Source: Tillus elongatus (lineage: Eukaryota > Arthropoda > Insecta > Coleoptera > Cleridae). Taken from it: 64,000 bases of DNA. The notes beneath the pieces are model-generated. The model was not told where the DNA came from, did no database searches, and saw only the letters and a list, made by a program, of their open reading frames with translations. Position 1 is the stretch's first letter, and each line of letters begins with the position of its first letter. Location: the NCBI GenBank assembly GCA_964006375.1, contig OZ023267.1, positions 19,530,539 to 19,594,538 on the forward strand, in the 5' to 3' direction. Of the stretch, positions 1 to 10,417 are shown piece after piece. Both the position numbers and the translations under genes were made by a program.

Positions 1-1014
1 GAGCACAACATGGTATATGAAATTGATTACAAAAATCCAAGAAATTTTTTACCAATCGACGATATGTACTTTGGAGCATCAATTGCCGTAAATAAAATTG
101 ACAAACATATTTTACATTCCGTCAAAGTAAAATGTTTAGATTTTTTTCTGAAAAGTGCAAAGCAAATATTACTTAGATTCCCTTTAAAAAACTCCGCCAT
201 AGGAAAATTGAAAATTTTGAATCCCATGTGTGTAACATCCAAAGAAACAAACACAATTTCTGATGTAGCATCATTTTTTCCAAATTTTTTTCATCCTGAA
301 GAACTTCAGGATCTTGATAACGAATGGAGATTGCTAAAAAATTATCCACTGGATGATACTGAAAATAATATAGTGACATTTTGGAGGGACATTTCTGACG
401 TGAAGATCGGAGATTCGCTGAAATTTCCAAATTTAACCAAGTTTCTTTTTCAAGTCCTTTGTTTACCTCATTCAAGTGCGGCTGTAGAGACTTTTTTTCC
501 AACTCAATCTGATTAAAACACAATTTCGCAATAAATTAAAAACAAAAACAATAGAAGGTCGTTTGTACACAAAAAGTTTTATGGAAAACAAAACATGCTA
601 CGATTTTATTTTAAATAAAAATGTTACAAAAAAAGTCAGTAATAGTAGGCTATTGTATTTAGGTGAACATGAAAGTAAAGAGTCTAGCGATTCTGAGTCG
701 TCTTCTTAAGATAGTTTTAAGGTATAATATGGACATCGTCACCTGTGTATTATCATTTTATTTGTTGTTTTAAAAGAATACCTTTCTGTTCTGAATTCTG
801 TCACTAAATATATTTATAAAAATAAAATATATTACTGTTTGTTTTAATATTGTAATACAAGTTTTTTTTAAAATAAATAATACGGTATTTTATTACTTGT
901 ATTTATATATTTCCAAAATAACATTTAACATTTCTACGACTTTACATGATTTTACACGATTTTCGGTAGCCGAATTACACGATTCTCTCTGCACTTCATC
1001 TGGCAACACTGCTG
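1..1014 (+). pseudogene. hAT transposon, 3' part with broken transposase C-terminus
   Basis: The frame from 10 to about 512 encodes the C-terminal part of a hAT-type transposase, including the dimerisation region: FPNLTKFLFQVLCLPHSSAA, then a stretch like the family's AAVExFFS motif. A one-base frameshift near 500-513 moves the rest into another frame, which runs to a TAA at 707-709 and ends in an acidic Ser/Glu tail. The element seems to extend to about 1014, where CTGGCAACACTGCTG (1000-1014) reads as a hAT-type terminal inverted repeat. The 5' half lies outside the window, so the matching repeat and any 8-bp target duplication cannot be checked. The transposase is broken and partial. Confidence 0.75.
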
Positions 1015-1945
1015 GGAGCTCGGAAAAGCTGTATAATATTTGCCTAACCTGTTAGCTTATGTATTCTATAGCTAATATTGTTTGAGTGAACATTGGACCA
1101 TGTGAAGAACACTGCAAAGTACAATGTGGCAAACATAAATTCATCACAATACAGTTTTACGACCTGACGATAGTTTTGCCAACAAAGTTGGCGTCATCAG
1201 AGGGATGACTAGATGATGCAATTCCTATCAGCTAAACTACCTACAGATACTTGCTCGAAATGTTATTTAAAACAAGCATTTATTGTCACAAAATTGCAAT
1301 ACCAGACTTACGGAATACGATTATGTAATAACTTCATGCATTACATCTTCTGAAGAATGTTTTCACATAAAGTATCTTATAATTACTACCATGTTTTAAT
1401 ATGCTATTTTTTCAACGTCAATTTACATATTTCAGGTTTTTTATTATCTTGAAGTAACAGATAGAACTCGCAAAAATAAAACTGTAAATATTTATGTTTG
1501 TAAATATATTGGTTATTATAATTCAATAAGCCAGCATTGTTAACTATTATTAGTTAATGGAGGTCAAATTAAATTTATTTTGATCAAGCTGATAGAAATG
1601 TTAATGAGAACTTTTGTTAACCTTTCAGCATTGAAAGATTTAAAATCAAAATAGAGTAAATATCTTTTTTGTTTATAAAGTCACATGCCTTTGTATATTT
1701 TTACATTCTAAGATGTTTGATTTTTTAAAAGATGTATAACTAGAATGTCAGGTTCAAGTTGTTTGAACAACATTTCCTATCTAATATCGGCTCATTTTCA
1801 TATAGCACAGCGAAAAATTACATCATACTGACCTAAAATGAATTGCCAAACTTCTAACACAAAAAGTTCGGGACGTAGCAAGTGCGTGATGGTAGTGAAT
1901 TTTCATAAGAATAATATATAATATATTAATCATTTAGGTTTGTAT
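1015..1945. other. intergenic, with a hammerhead-like hairpin and one dispersed-repeat end
   Basis: No gene is visible. At 1157-1205 (minus strand) CTGATGA is followed by the hairpin GCCAAC-TTT-GTTGGC and AAAAC, resembling the larger palindrome at 12314-12990. At 1866-1912 lies one copy of the GACG(C/T)AGCAAGTGCG repeat end. The last 11 bases (1935-1945, TAGGTTTGTAT) are the left target-site duplication of the next LINE. Confidence 0.5.
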
Positions 1946-3443
1946 TCCATTTACGGAACAAGCAAAATATCTGGGGGTTACCCTAGATAAGAAGCTCAAC
2001 TGGGACGCACAGTTAGAAAATGTAATCCGTAGGGCTAAACTGTCCCTGTGGACATGCCGTAGAAACTGTGGAAATAACTGGGGAACAAACCCCCGACAGA
2101 TGTACTGGCTCTATGTAGTGGTTATCAGACCAATGATAACATATGGAGCCATAGTTTGGTGTCCCAAGGCACTTCGTGGTATCGCGAGGGCCAAATTGGC
2201 TCATATACAGAGACAAGCTTGTCTGATGATAATGGGAACGATAAGCAGCGCACCATCAGCCGCTCTGAAGATCCTTCTTAATATTCCACCTCTTCACATA
2301 TGGCTGGAGAGGGTGGCTAGGTGGACAACGTACAGATTAAAACAAACGCCCGACAGCATGCCGAAGGAAATCAGTCTGGGGGGGTCCGGACTCCTTGATC
2401 ACATCGAGGGTCATGAGATTCTGGGAATGGTCTCAGACTTGATGCCTACAAAGATCAGTAGAGATCTGTCTTTCAAGATCGTCCTCCCGGAAAGGGAGGA
2501 CTGGGAACGAAATCAAACGACCCTATCGAGAGCTGATCTCTGCTGGTATGCTAACGGATCCAAAACCAATATGGGAGTAGGAGCCGGCGCATATGGGTGC
2601 AACACCGATGCTAGACTATCAACTAGCCTCGGTAAGTACGCAACCATACACCAGGCAGAAGTGTATGCCATCAAGATGTGTGCAAGGGAAAGTATAGGAA
2701 ACCAGTGCACACACAAATCGATAAAGATATATACAGATAGCCAAGCTGCAATAAAGGCTCTTGGTTCCTACCGTTGCAATTCAAAAACGGTATGGAGTTG
2801 TAAATCTGCCCTCAACGAACTGGGCAGCTGTAATGATGTGTCACTGGTCTGGATACCGGGTCACTCGGACCATGATGGCAATATTGCGGCCGACGCGCTT
2901 GCCAGGAGTGATTCGCAGAGGGACTTTATCGGACCAGAAACGGTGCTGGGGATAACATCATGCACAGCAAAACGCACCTTAAAGATCTGGACAGAAAAAA
3001 TGACAAGCCAGCAATGGCAAAATCTGCCAGGATTAGCTCACTCTAAGGCCTTCATAAATGGCCTGTCTGAGTCAAGGGCTAGAAAACTTATAGAGTTAAA
3101 CACACAACAACTGAGTACTGTAGTCGGCTTGTATACAGGACACTGCCGCTTGCGTCACCACATACACCGTATTGGAGTCGGTCAGGAGACCGAGTGCCGG
3201 CTGTGTATGGAGAGTGACGAGACAGCAGAGCACGTACTGTGTTCCTGTCCGGCGGCGGACATGACTAGATACCTGCTCTTTGGCAGGAAGATCTGGATCA
3301 ACTTTCGCCTACAAAGATTATCGACCTCTGCAGGAGGCTGGCTTTGTTGGGCGAAATATAGACCATTAGGCGTGAGCCACAATAGACCTTATGGTCACGG
3401 TGGAGGGACCGGTATGGCCCACTCACATTCAAACCTAACCTAA
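1946..3443 (+). pseudogene. LINE ORF2 C-terminus: RT thumb, RNase H, Cys-rich tail
   Basis: The coding frame is uninterrupted from the truncation point; the first Met is at 2100 but is internal. The RNase H domain runs from about 2540 to 2940. It shows the strand-1 motif as WYANGSK, then HQAEVYAI (catalytic Glu), YTDSQAA (second Asp) and a late AADALARS Asp. The first catalytic Asp is Asn here (AAC at 2553-2555), while the sister copy at 61.7-62.4 kb has the expected Asp. This copy is therefore expected to lack RNase H activity, and it lacks the RT catalytic centre through truncation. Confidence 0.85.
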
Positions 3444-3450
3444 CCTAACC
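1946..3450 (+). mobile_element. 5'-truncated RNase-H-bearing LINE with 11-bp target duplication
   Basis: An I-group non-LTR retrotransposon, truncated inside its reverse transcriptase. The frame opens with the RT end motif AKYLGVTLDKKLNWD (from about 1960) and continues through the thumb region into a full RNase H domain, then a Cys-rich C-terminus (CRLCMESDETAEHVLCSC). The element ends in CCTAA repeats. TAGGTTTGTAT occurs at both 1935-1945 and 3451-3461, so the insertion boundaries are exact. The frame is open to 3443. A second copy lies at 61755-62365 (minus) and a 49-bp stub at 31010-31058 (minus). Confidence 0.88.
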
Positions 3451-3544
3451 TAGGTTTGTATAACATGCATATATCACCACACACCTCAGCTCTACCCACG
3501 CAAATCCTTTATTCTCTATGCCACTGCTTAGATTTTCATGGTTT

Positions 3545-5690
3545 TGTTACACACATAAATAAGCTTCTCTCATGTTTTTAATGTTTCTTGTACTGCTTTT
3601 TTAAGTGTTTTTCCATTACACCTTTTGCCGCATATGATATTTACCTTTACATATCCTTCATTTGTTTTTTCAACTTTCTCTACTCTTACATCCAATTTGC
3701 CCATGTCAACTTCTTTCTTCATTTCTCTCGGCAGAGCTGCATATGTTTTCCCACTGTCGTGAGTTTTACCAGCATTGACTCTCTTATTGCTTTTCGGCTA
3801 TTTTTCTTCTGTATTTGCCACTTTTGTTCGTTATTTTAATGTTCCTTTTCGTGTTGTGTTCCTTTCCTTGTATGTATCCGGAAACTTTGTTCTCCTTCTC
3901 TAAACACCAACTCCGAAGCTTTCCGCAGATAGTTCTTTACTTCTCCCCTTACACATATTATTAACACATTTTTTCCCATCCTTACGAGATATCGCTTTAA
4001 TTTTCTCAGGTACTGTGATCAAATTTTCCACATATTTATTTGCATTGTTTTGTCCTTCTATCCTGCAAGGTACAATGTTCTGGTGTCGGTTTCAGTTGTT
4101 CCCTATAGTTGTTAATTACATTTCGCACTTGTTGATCTTGATTACCTGGGATGGTGATATTAAATCCAAAGGTAAACATTTAACATAACTTTATTATTTC
4201 GCAAATTGATTAAACTTTATGCACTAAATATCTACACGTGATACACTATACATGACTCGAAAAGAGTGTGAACAACTAAAGCTTGCCAGTGAGTTGTTTT
4301 GATCAGGTTAACTCTGAGAAGAAGGAAATCGCCTGGTGTTTCTTAGTTGCCGTAGCTCTTGACAGCTGGCTGTCGTTGAACATAACTTTCAACTGTCAAG
4401 ATTATTTACGCACAAACACAGAGTAGTGTTGGTGGAAACACTGCGGTCGGAACCATTGCCACATTCCCTGATCGTCCATTATTCTACTACAGTTTGGTGT
4501 GTATAGCACTTGTCCCGGCTGCACTGTTTTTTTTCTTATTTTCAATTTGCGGTTGTGTTTCACTTACTCGTTTTATGAGCGGGTTTTTTCTCCAGTTTCG
4601 GTAGCTGATACTACTACACATCTCTTTCTTTCGCATCCTGTATTATTCCCCCTCTCATGTCTTCTTCTATGTCGGTCTTTAGTGTCTTCCTCTGTGTAAG
4701 ATTTATTATTCTATTAGCGATTTTGTCTGCCTGGCAGTTTGCTGGTTCCTCATCTTTTGTCTGCGTGCCTGTATATTTACTTTCTCTTTTTCGATTTTTT
4801 GGTGTTCGTGTGTGTTTATAATATCTTCTATTTCAATATCCTGTATTGCTGTATATTGGGACGGTGTCCTCGTAGATCTCATTATCCACTCTCTCATCTC
4901 ATCACCCATTAGCCTTAACATGCCAAGTACCAGGCTTCCTGCTGCGTCCTTCATTTCTGTCTGTACTCTGTAACCGCCTTCCACTGCTTTAATCTTTTTT
5001 TTAAATATATTTTGATCTAATCGCTGTAGTATTTTGAGGAATTGTTTCGCGTCTTTAATTTTTTCTTGTCGTGGGAGTTTCTTTTCTTTTCCTCTACTGT
5101 TATCTTATAGGTGTATTCTTATCTTCTGTTACCCTCTGGTCTTTTCTGGATGCTTTTTTGTTCTGTCCTCCGTTATTTCGATATCAATTTTACCCAGATC
5201 AGTCAAAAATTTTGCCCTTTCTCTCACTAATGGCGATCTAAGCATTCTGATTTTCTGGACAAAAGGGTATTCTTTATCACTTTTACCTTCCTTTCCAGTA
5301 GCTTAACTTAATGGGCCAGCCTAGTTGGCTACCAGTTCCACTGGGCAGTAGCTTGTTAATGGCCGGGGGAAGCCTGCTCGCTCACCTTGATCTCCGACCG
5401 GTTCTAGGGATGCGATCCCTTGCCCAGTACCCTTCTTCTTCATCCTTATTCTGTTCCATCTACCATTGCTGTCTTTCATTTTATACCTACTGCTAGGTTG
5501 TATATTTTTGAGCTGTTATTCTATTACCATCTCATAGTCCGTGTCGTCGCCAGCTTCACACCTGACCCTGTACCCTCGACTGAGGTTTATACTCGTCCTC
5601 AGACCAGGGTTGCTCATATGATTCCTTCCTCGTTTGTTCCCCGACCTTTCGTTCCACCGTGATTAGTACACGATCTCCAGAGAGGTTGTT
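3545..5690 (-). pseudogene. LINE ORF1 (gag-like) remains, split by a solo LTR
   Basis: Read on the minus strand, several frames give gag-like protein of R1-group LINE ORF1 type: a charged helical region (4984-4706, with MKDAAGSLVLGMLRLMGDEM) and, after the LTR insertion, a region with KTYAALPREMKKEVD and VRVEKVEKTNEGYVKVNIIC (about 3750-3590). Frames join across 4513/4128 once the inserted LTR and one duplication are ignored, with KTVQPGQVRNVINNYREQ reading through. Several stops and frameshifts make it a dead copy. The 3' boundary is unclear and no ORF2 follows. It lies directly downstream (on the minus strand) of the RT fragment at 5830-7490, but the order ORF2 then ORF1 shows these are two separate insertions. 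Confidence 0.6.
4133..4508 (-). mobile_element. solo LTR (376 bp, TG...CA, 5-bp duplication)
   Basis: On the minus strand the segment begins TGCTATACAC and ends AAGATCA, that is TG...CA. It is flanked by the direct repeat ACAAG (plus-strand CTTGT at 4128-4132 and 4509-4513). It contains an AATAAA polyadenylation motif near its minus-strand 3' part. Removing it with one duplication restores the LINE ORF1 frame around it. No internal retroelement coding sequence adjoins it, so this is a recombined solo LTR. The superfamily (Gypsy, Copia or Bel/Pao) cannot be decided from the LTR alone. Confidence 0.75.
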
Positions 5691-5829
5691 CTGGTTAACG
5701 CGGTCCACCACGTGAAGGTGACTATAGGAAATTAGATAGTGAGAGGCTGATGATCTCATCAAGCAGTCTTGTATTTCGCATCACTATCCCTAGAACACCC
5801 TCTGTATATCTATCAATCTATCTTTTTTT

Positions 5830-7490
5830 TATATTTTTTATTTTTATTTGGGGACGTTGCCGGTGAGCTCGCCGGAGCAAGTGGAATCCCTGGAACAGCA
5901 GATAGTGCTCTGGAATTCGCTGTCGCATGGCTTCAAAGCAATATCTCATTGTTTATGCTTCTGTTTATGTTACCATTTACCTACATCCCCCTTCCTCACT
6001 GTGATCTTTGTGAGATCAGGGGTTCAGTAATGGTTATATTTGGACTCGTTTCCAAGTCTCTCTGTTTGGCATCTTCCTCTTTCGTCTCTAATATCTCTCT
6101 AATTGTGGTATATAGACTATTCCATGTTTCCTGTGACAACAATAGTTGTGACATCATGCTCTCTGCCGTGAACGATAGCTTCGTTGTCACTGTAAATTTC
6201 TGTCGAACAGCTTCCCATCTCTTGCAATAAAATAGCGTGTGCATCGCATCATCTATCTCTTCACAGTAGCTGCAATGCTCTGTGTCGGCCCGGCGGAATC
6301 TCTAGAGGTATGCTCGGAAGCAACCGTGTCCTGAAAGTGCTTGTGTTAGGTAGTAATCCACCTCACCGTGTGTTCTCTCCACGCAGTGCCTTAAGATTGG
6401 AAGCTGCCTTTCGTTGATGACTCCCATTTTATCTGCCATCTCTCCATGAGATTTTCTTTGGCCTCTGATTTCGCTATTCCCTCATACCTTTCTTTTCTCT
6501 CTTCCACCAGGAGTTCTATTGGAGCGAGTCCCGCAATGACTGACGCTGCCTCTGCGGAGATGGTTCTATATGCACTGGATATTCTCATGCTCGCTTTTCT
6601 TTGCAGCCGTGTCAGCTTATCTATCAATTTCTTGTTGTTAGTGGCTCTATGTTAGACGGGGGCAGCATACAAGATTTGTGACAATACCACGCTCGCTAAT
6701 ATTTTTCGTTTTGATGACCTATGTTTGGCATCAAACTATTGAGTGCTGTTATTGTTCTTTCCGCTTTGAGTGAGACTCTTTTAATGTGTTTTGTGAAGGA
6801 TAGCTTTGTATCAAGCCAAACTCCTAGATATTTGATGCTTCTGCTAGGTTTTATTCTCACATTCTCTATTGTAAATTCAAGAGGATCCATCTTTCTTTTC
6901 CTAGTTAGGAGGACACATTCAGTTTTCTCTGGTGCAAGACAGAGATGCCTACCTACCATCCAATTGGAAACTTTCTGCAAGGCGGCATTTGTTGTGTTCA
7001 TGAAGATCTCTTCATTTGCAGCTACGACCACTAGAGCTACGTCATCAGCAAATCCTATGAGAGTTACTCCTTTTGGTTGTTCTAGGGTAAGGAAGCCATC
7101 GTACATAATATTCCACAAGGTCGGCCCCAGGACCGAGCCCTGCGGGACCCCACTATTTACAGGTACCTTTCTCGCCGACGATATTTGGTCGGCCAATATC
7201 AACTGTCTATTGCACAGGTAGTCTGCAATTATGTTCACCAGACTATCTTGAATCACCCTTCTTCTAATTTCTTCCAATATTACCTGCCTGGATGCGCAAT
7301 TGAATGCATTTTTGACATCCATTGTTATAACCGTGCAGAGTCTTCTGTGTGAGGGTGTGGCTGATGCCTGCTCTGCAATTCTTAATACTTCTCTTACAGC
7401 AGCTACTGTTTGCCGGCCCTCTCTGAAGCCATATTGATTTTTCGATAGGTCTCCTGTTCTTTTTATTTCACTATCTAGCCTAATTTTCTA
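5830..7490 (-). mobile_element. R1-type LINE fragment, RT domain to 3' end
   Basis: The minus strand encodes reverse transcriptase from the fingers (KNQYGFREGRQTVAAVREVL, about 7430-7370) through MDVKNAFN, GVPQGSVLGPTLWNIMYDG, GFADDVALVV with an intact FADD active site, and KYLGVWLDTKLSF. The frame stops at 6696, and the downstream coding shifts frame (6627-6391, then 6290-5996) into a Cys-His tail (HCSYC...HTLFYC). The 3' end is A-rich (about 5825-5850). TCTA/TATC microsatellite lies at both ends (5807-5826 and 7490-7530). The copy is 5'-truncated and frameshifted. Confidence 0.82.
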
Positions 7491-7530
7491 TCAATTTATC
7501 TATCTATCGTTCTATGTATCTATCTATGTT
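7490..7530. repeat. TCTA/TATC microsatellite
   Basis: An imperfect run of CTATC/TATC units sits at the 5' truncation point of the minus-strand LINE. A shorter run of the same type lies at its 3' end (5807-5826). Confidence 0.8.
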
Positions 7531-8150
7531 ATATAAAATTATGTGTAATTATTCCTAATATTTTCGATATTATATAGATATAGCTTAAAGTTATCGTGAC
7601 AAACCTGTATTCAAGAATAAAGAAATACATGAGCACATCATATAACAGTGATTCACTAGTTAATTGATTATTTATCATATAAAATAATAGCATACATTTA
7701 AATACTTTTTTGCGGGTATAATTAAATTATTACTATGGGTAAACTTTGTTTTCGGTAAAAAATAAAACCCACAAATCTACATTATTCGGCTTTGATCGTG
7801 TTTTGATTTAAAAATTAATTTGCAATATATTTACATAACAAGCCGTGAAATTCATTCTGCCAATTATCAAGCGAAACAGAAAACATTGTTTATTAATAAA
7901 TCTGTATATAATCAGAAAGTTAAGCTTTGCAGATTCCACGGGAAATTAGAAATCTAAAATTATTCGGCTTTTGTTTACAGAACGGATCCTTTCGCTTTGA
8001 TATTATGTTATTAGGAAATGCATTGTTTTGCGAATTGATTTTATACGTTCCTCTAATTCAAAACAATTGTATTAGATCAGACGTAATTTAAACACTGCCA
8101 GGCTGTCAGTCATAATTTTGTAGATTAAGATATCGGCTTCAATGTCGACA
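7531..8150. other. no gene seen
   Basis: AT-rich sequence with no credible coding frame, RNA gene or recognisable mobile element. Confidence 0.5.
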
Positions 8151-8415
8151 TCACCACAGTCTAAAGGCGATGTTGCCCTGTCGTTTAAACCATGATTCTC
8201 TGTCTCCAGTAGCTCTCTTCATGACATTGAGTCTGATTATCCAGAAGTTTTCCTCTTGGTGTCTATATTTTTCTTCAAATTATGTTGTCACAAACTTATT
8301 ATGTCTTAAAACGTGTCCAATAGATGATGCCTTCCTCCGCTCAATTTCTTTCAATAACCTCCTGAGTCCCGACGTACGTTGTTCAAATGGACGCCTGGTT
8401 TTTAGTTGCTGAATT
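8150..8415 (-). pseudogene. LINE RT C-terminal remnant
   Basis: Read on the minus strand, the conceptual product has ERRKASSIGHVLRHNKF followed by an E-x-K-Y-R pattern. This resembles the post-RT region of LINE ORF2 proteins (typically RRKxxxxGHxLR). Stops interrupt it. Short and degenerate, so the clade is not assigned. Confidence 0.45.
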
Positions 8416-8870
8416 ATATATTTTTAAGAAGGTTTGCTGGAAATAAAGAGAAGTAATGAGGCGAGAGTGAAGATAAGTCTTTGTAACGACTATAGAAATG
8501 TTTGTGGGAGAAGGAAGAGAAGAAAAAGCGAGATCAATCGAAATTCAGAAAGTGACATTAAATAAATTTCTTTTGGCAGTTTGATTATTAGAGGATTTTA
8601 CAAAATTATGTTGATACAAGCACAAGCACAGCTTCTTTGTAAGGCATAATGTATAATTTTGACCACTAATAAATCAGTATTTAAGTAACAGTTAAATCGA
8701 CTGGCTTAGATCACTCGGTCCAACGTAGTGGACATGTGATTTAAAGGAACAACATCGGCGGTACGTGCTTTTTAAAACAAAACACAATAAAAATTTGTAA
8801 ACAATGGCAGTGTTTCGGCGGGCTACACTTGACGGTATGTAATGAGTTTTACTTAGTTACTGGTACTATT
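8416..8870. other. no gene seen
   Basis: Intergenic sequence without a supported feature. Confidence 0.4.
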
Positions 8871-9000
8871 TTTTTAGCGAATTTTCATTAAGAAAAATTC
8901 GCTATTAGAGAGGTCACGATGAAAAGCTTTTGAAAAAATTTCTTCAGATGAGCGCGAATTTGGGTCCCTAGAACCCAAAACCAAGGTCCGTTAAAATTTT
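8871..9000 (+). repeat. hairpin end of the dispersed GTGAATTTT family
   Basis: TAGCGAATTTT (8875-8885) and AAAATTCGCTA (8894-8904) form a perfect 11-bp inverted repeat, followed by TTAGAGAGGTC. Related hairpins occur at 11945-11985, 25295-25322, 28434-28465 and 44648-44682. The stem here has C-G where others have T-A. Confidence 0.6.
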
Positions 9001-9002
9001 TA

Positions 9003-9330
9003 TATGTTGCGTTGAGACGACCTAGTGGTTAAAGTGCAATGCCTGGCAGACAGAGTAGTTAACTGCCAGGCGTAGATTGATTCATACAACAGGTATAAAC
9101 CATACATCAACGGTAACTAAACTAAATATATACCAGCCATAATACATACTACCCGAACCAACAATCGTTAAATCTCGGCTGCAGTTATGGAAAATGACAG
9201 ACGACATGAAACTGAAAATTTGCCAATTGATTGTTATTTAACTGGGCTATTCAATCAATTATTAAAATACACTATATTTGTAGCTTTATGAACGGCCTCA
9301 GATACAGTTTTAGCGCAGCATAGATATATT
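9003..9330 (+). repeat. SINE-like unit with tRNA-like head
   Basis: The unit opens with CGACCTAGTGGTTAAAG, similar to a tRNA A box, followed by a weak B-box-like GATTGATTC. Two further copies lie in tandem on the minus strand at 55075-55333 and 55334-55595. It runs on into sequence shared with 54860-55070. The assignment to SINEs is tentative because the B box is poor. Confidence 0.4.
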
Positions 9331-9552
9331 ATGCTGTCGCATAATATAGTACGAATGTAAACAAAATCAAGCCAATGCTGTATAAAAATGATTCTAAAAT
9401 AGTTTCTTTTATCTTTAAACTTAAACATAAGACGTCATATAAGACCGAAACAGTCGTGGAATGTGTTTAAAAGATTTTTTTGATAATAGAGAGATATCGA
9501 TGGTAACATTTTCGAAAGAATTCTTCAAATGTGTGCTTACTAGGACCTCTGT

Positions 9553-9752
9553 GACAACTGATCTACGGTCAGTCTAGACTGGAGACAGAGCAATATAAAA
9601 CTTCGCCCTACCAATCGCTGTACAGACTAGTTCAAGACACAGTGATTTTGGAATGGGTGGAGTAGAAAGACTAAGGGCGTGACAATAAGCCAAAGGCTGC
9701 AGTGCTTTATGGGCGGCAAAGACTCGGACGAGCCCTGAGGGAAAAAAAACTA
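9553..9752 (+). mobile_element. 3'-end stub of the 14964-16763 LINE
   Basis: This ~200-bp segment matches the last part of the LINE at 16566-16763, from GACAACTGATCTACGGTC to the terminal GAGCCCTGAGGG plus A tail. It is a severely 5'-truncated copy. A third stub is at 37613-37821 on the minus strand. Confidence 0.85.
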
Positions 9753-10088
9753 TTATCTGTTTATAAATACATATAAAAATGGAAACTGGCCCCATATATG
9801 GGTTCTATGGGATAGCTCGTGTTCGTTTAAAAAGGTTTTTTCTACGAAAGTTCGCTAGAAGATATCAGCGATCTGTTCTCACCACGTTCTCATCACTGTG
9901 GCCGTAAAATGTCCAACTATCTTCTAATTAAAACCGCTCTATATGTTTACCGTTCTTGAAATCCACATACTGTTCCTCCTTATCTTGGATACACTATATA
10001 AAAACATAAGTTTTTAACATATTTGAACATCCTTGTGTGATGCTTGTATATTATAGCATAAATAGATAAGTAAGTCAAATAACTAAAC
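9753..10088. other. no gene seen
   Basis: Sequence upstream of the IRAG-like gene. It includes a fragment (about 9760-9830) related to the repeat beside the 43.2-kb (TA)n array. No promoter element can be named. Confidence 0.35.
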
Positions 10089-10229
10089 ATGAGCGATGTG
10101 AATCTAAGTTCTAATAATTTGTTTTATGTTGAATTGAAAGGCGCTTGTCGTCTATATTTTTTAGAACCACTTAATTATGGGTCGAGTAAATTCCTAAAGG
10201 AACGTTTTAGTTCTTTACTTATTGCATAG
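10089..10229 (+). other. possible 5' exon of the IRAG-like gene
   Basis: An open stretch of 46 codons (ATG at 10089) ends in TAG at a good donor, CATAG|GTATG. The in-frame TAG and the short following intron (48 bp) argue for a 5' untranslated exon or for chance. No protein similarity is recognised. Confidence 0.2.
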
Positions 10230-10277
10230 GTATGTTTTTGCAGTTTTTATTTTCATTGGTTTTAATTTTTCTTCTAG

Positions 10278-10417
10278 AACATAAAATTAATGAGACAGCG
10301 CTCAATGTCAGATGTTGGACTTCAAAATGTGTCACCTACAAATGAAGAATTTGAAATATTTCCAAGCCTGCCTGATTCAGTACTTGAAAAAATGGGATTA
10401 AAAGGAAATGGGCCCCA
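10278..10417 (+). CDS. IRAG1/2: IRAG-like exon A (start exon seen)
   Basis: Acceptor TTTCTTCTAG at 10268-10277; ATG at 10290 (MRQRSMSDVGLQN). It ends CCCCA|GTAAGT in phase 2. It encodes an acidic stretch (EEFEIFPSLPDSVLEKMG) before the conserved core. The start codon is the first ATG in the exon, not proven. Confidence 0.7.

Noticed and set aside
3430..3455. A true internal telomere array
   Set aside because: Only a few CCTAA units are present and they coincide exactly with the LINE 3' end, so they belong to the element.
10089..10226. 46-codon frame starting MSDVNLSSNN before the IRAG-like exon A
   Set aside because: No recognisable similarity, and an in-frame TAG at the donor. Kept only as a possible non-coding exon.
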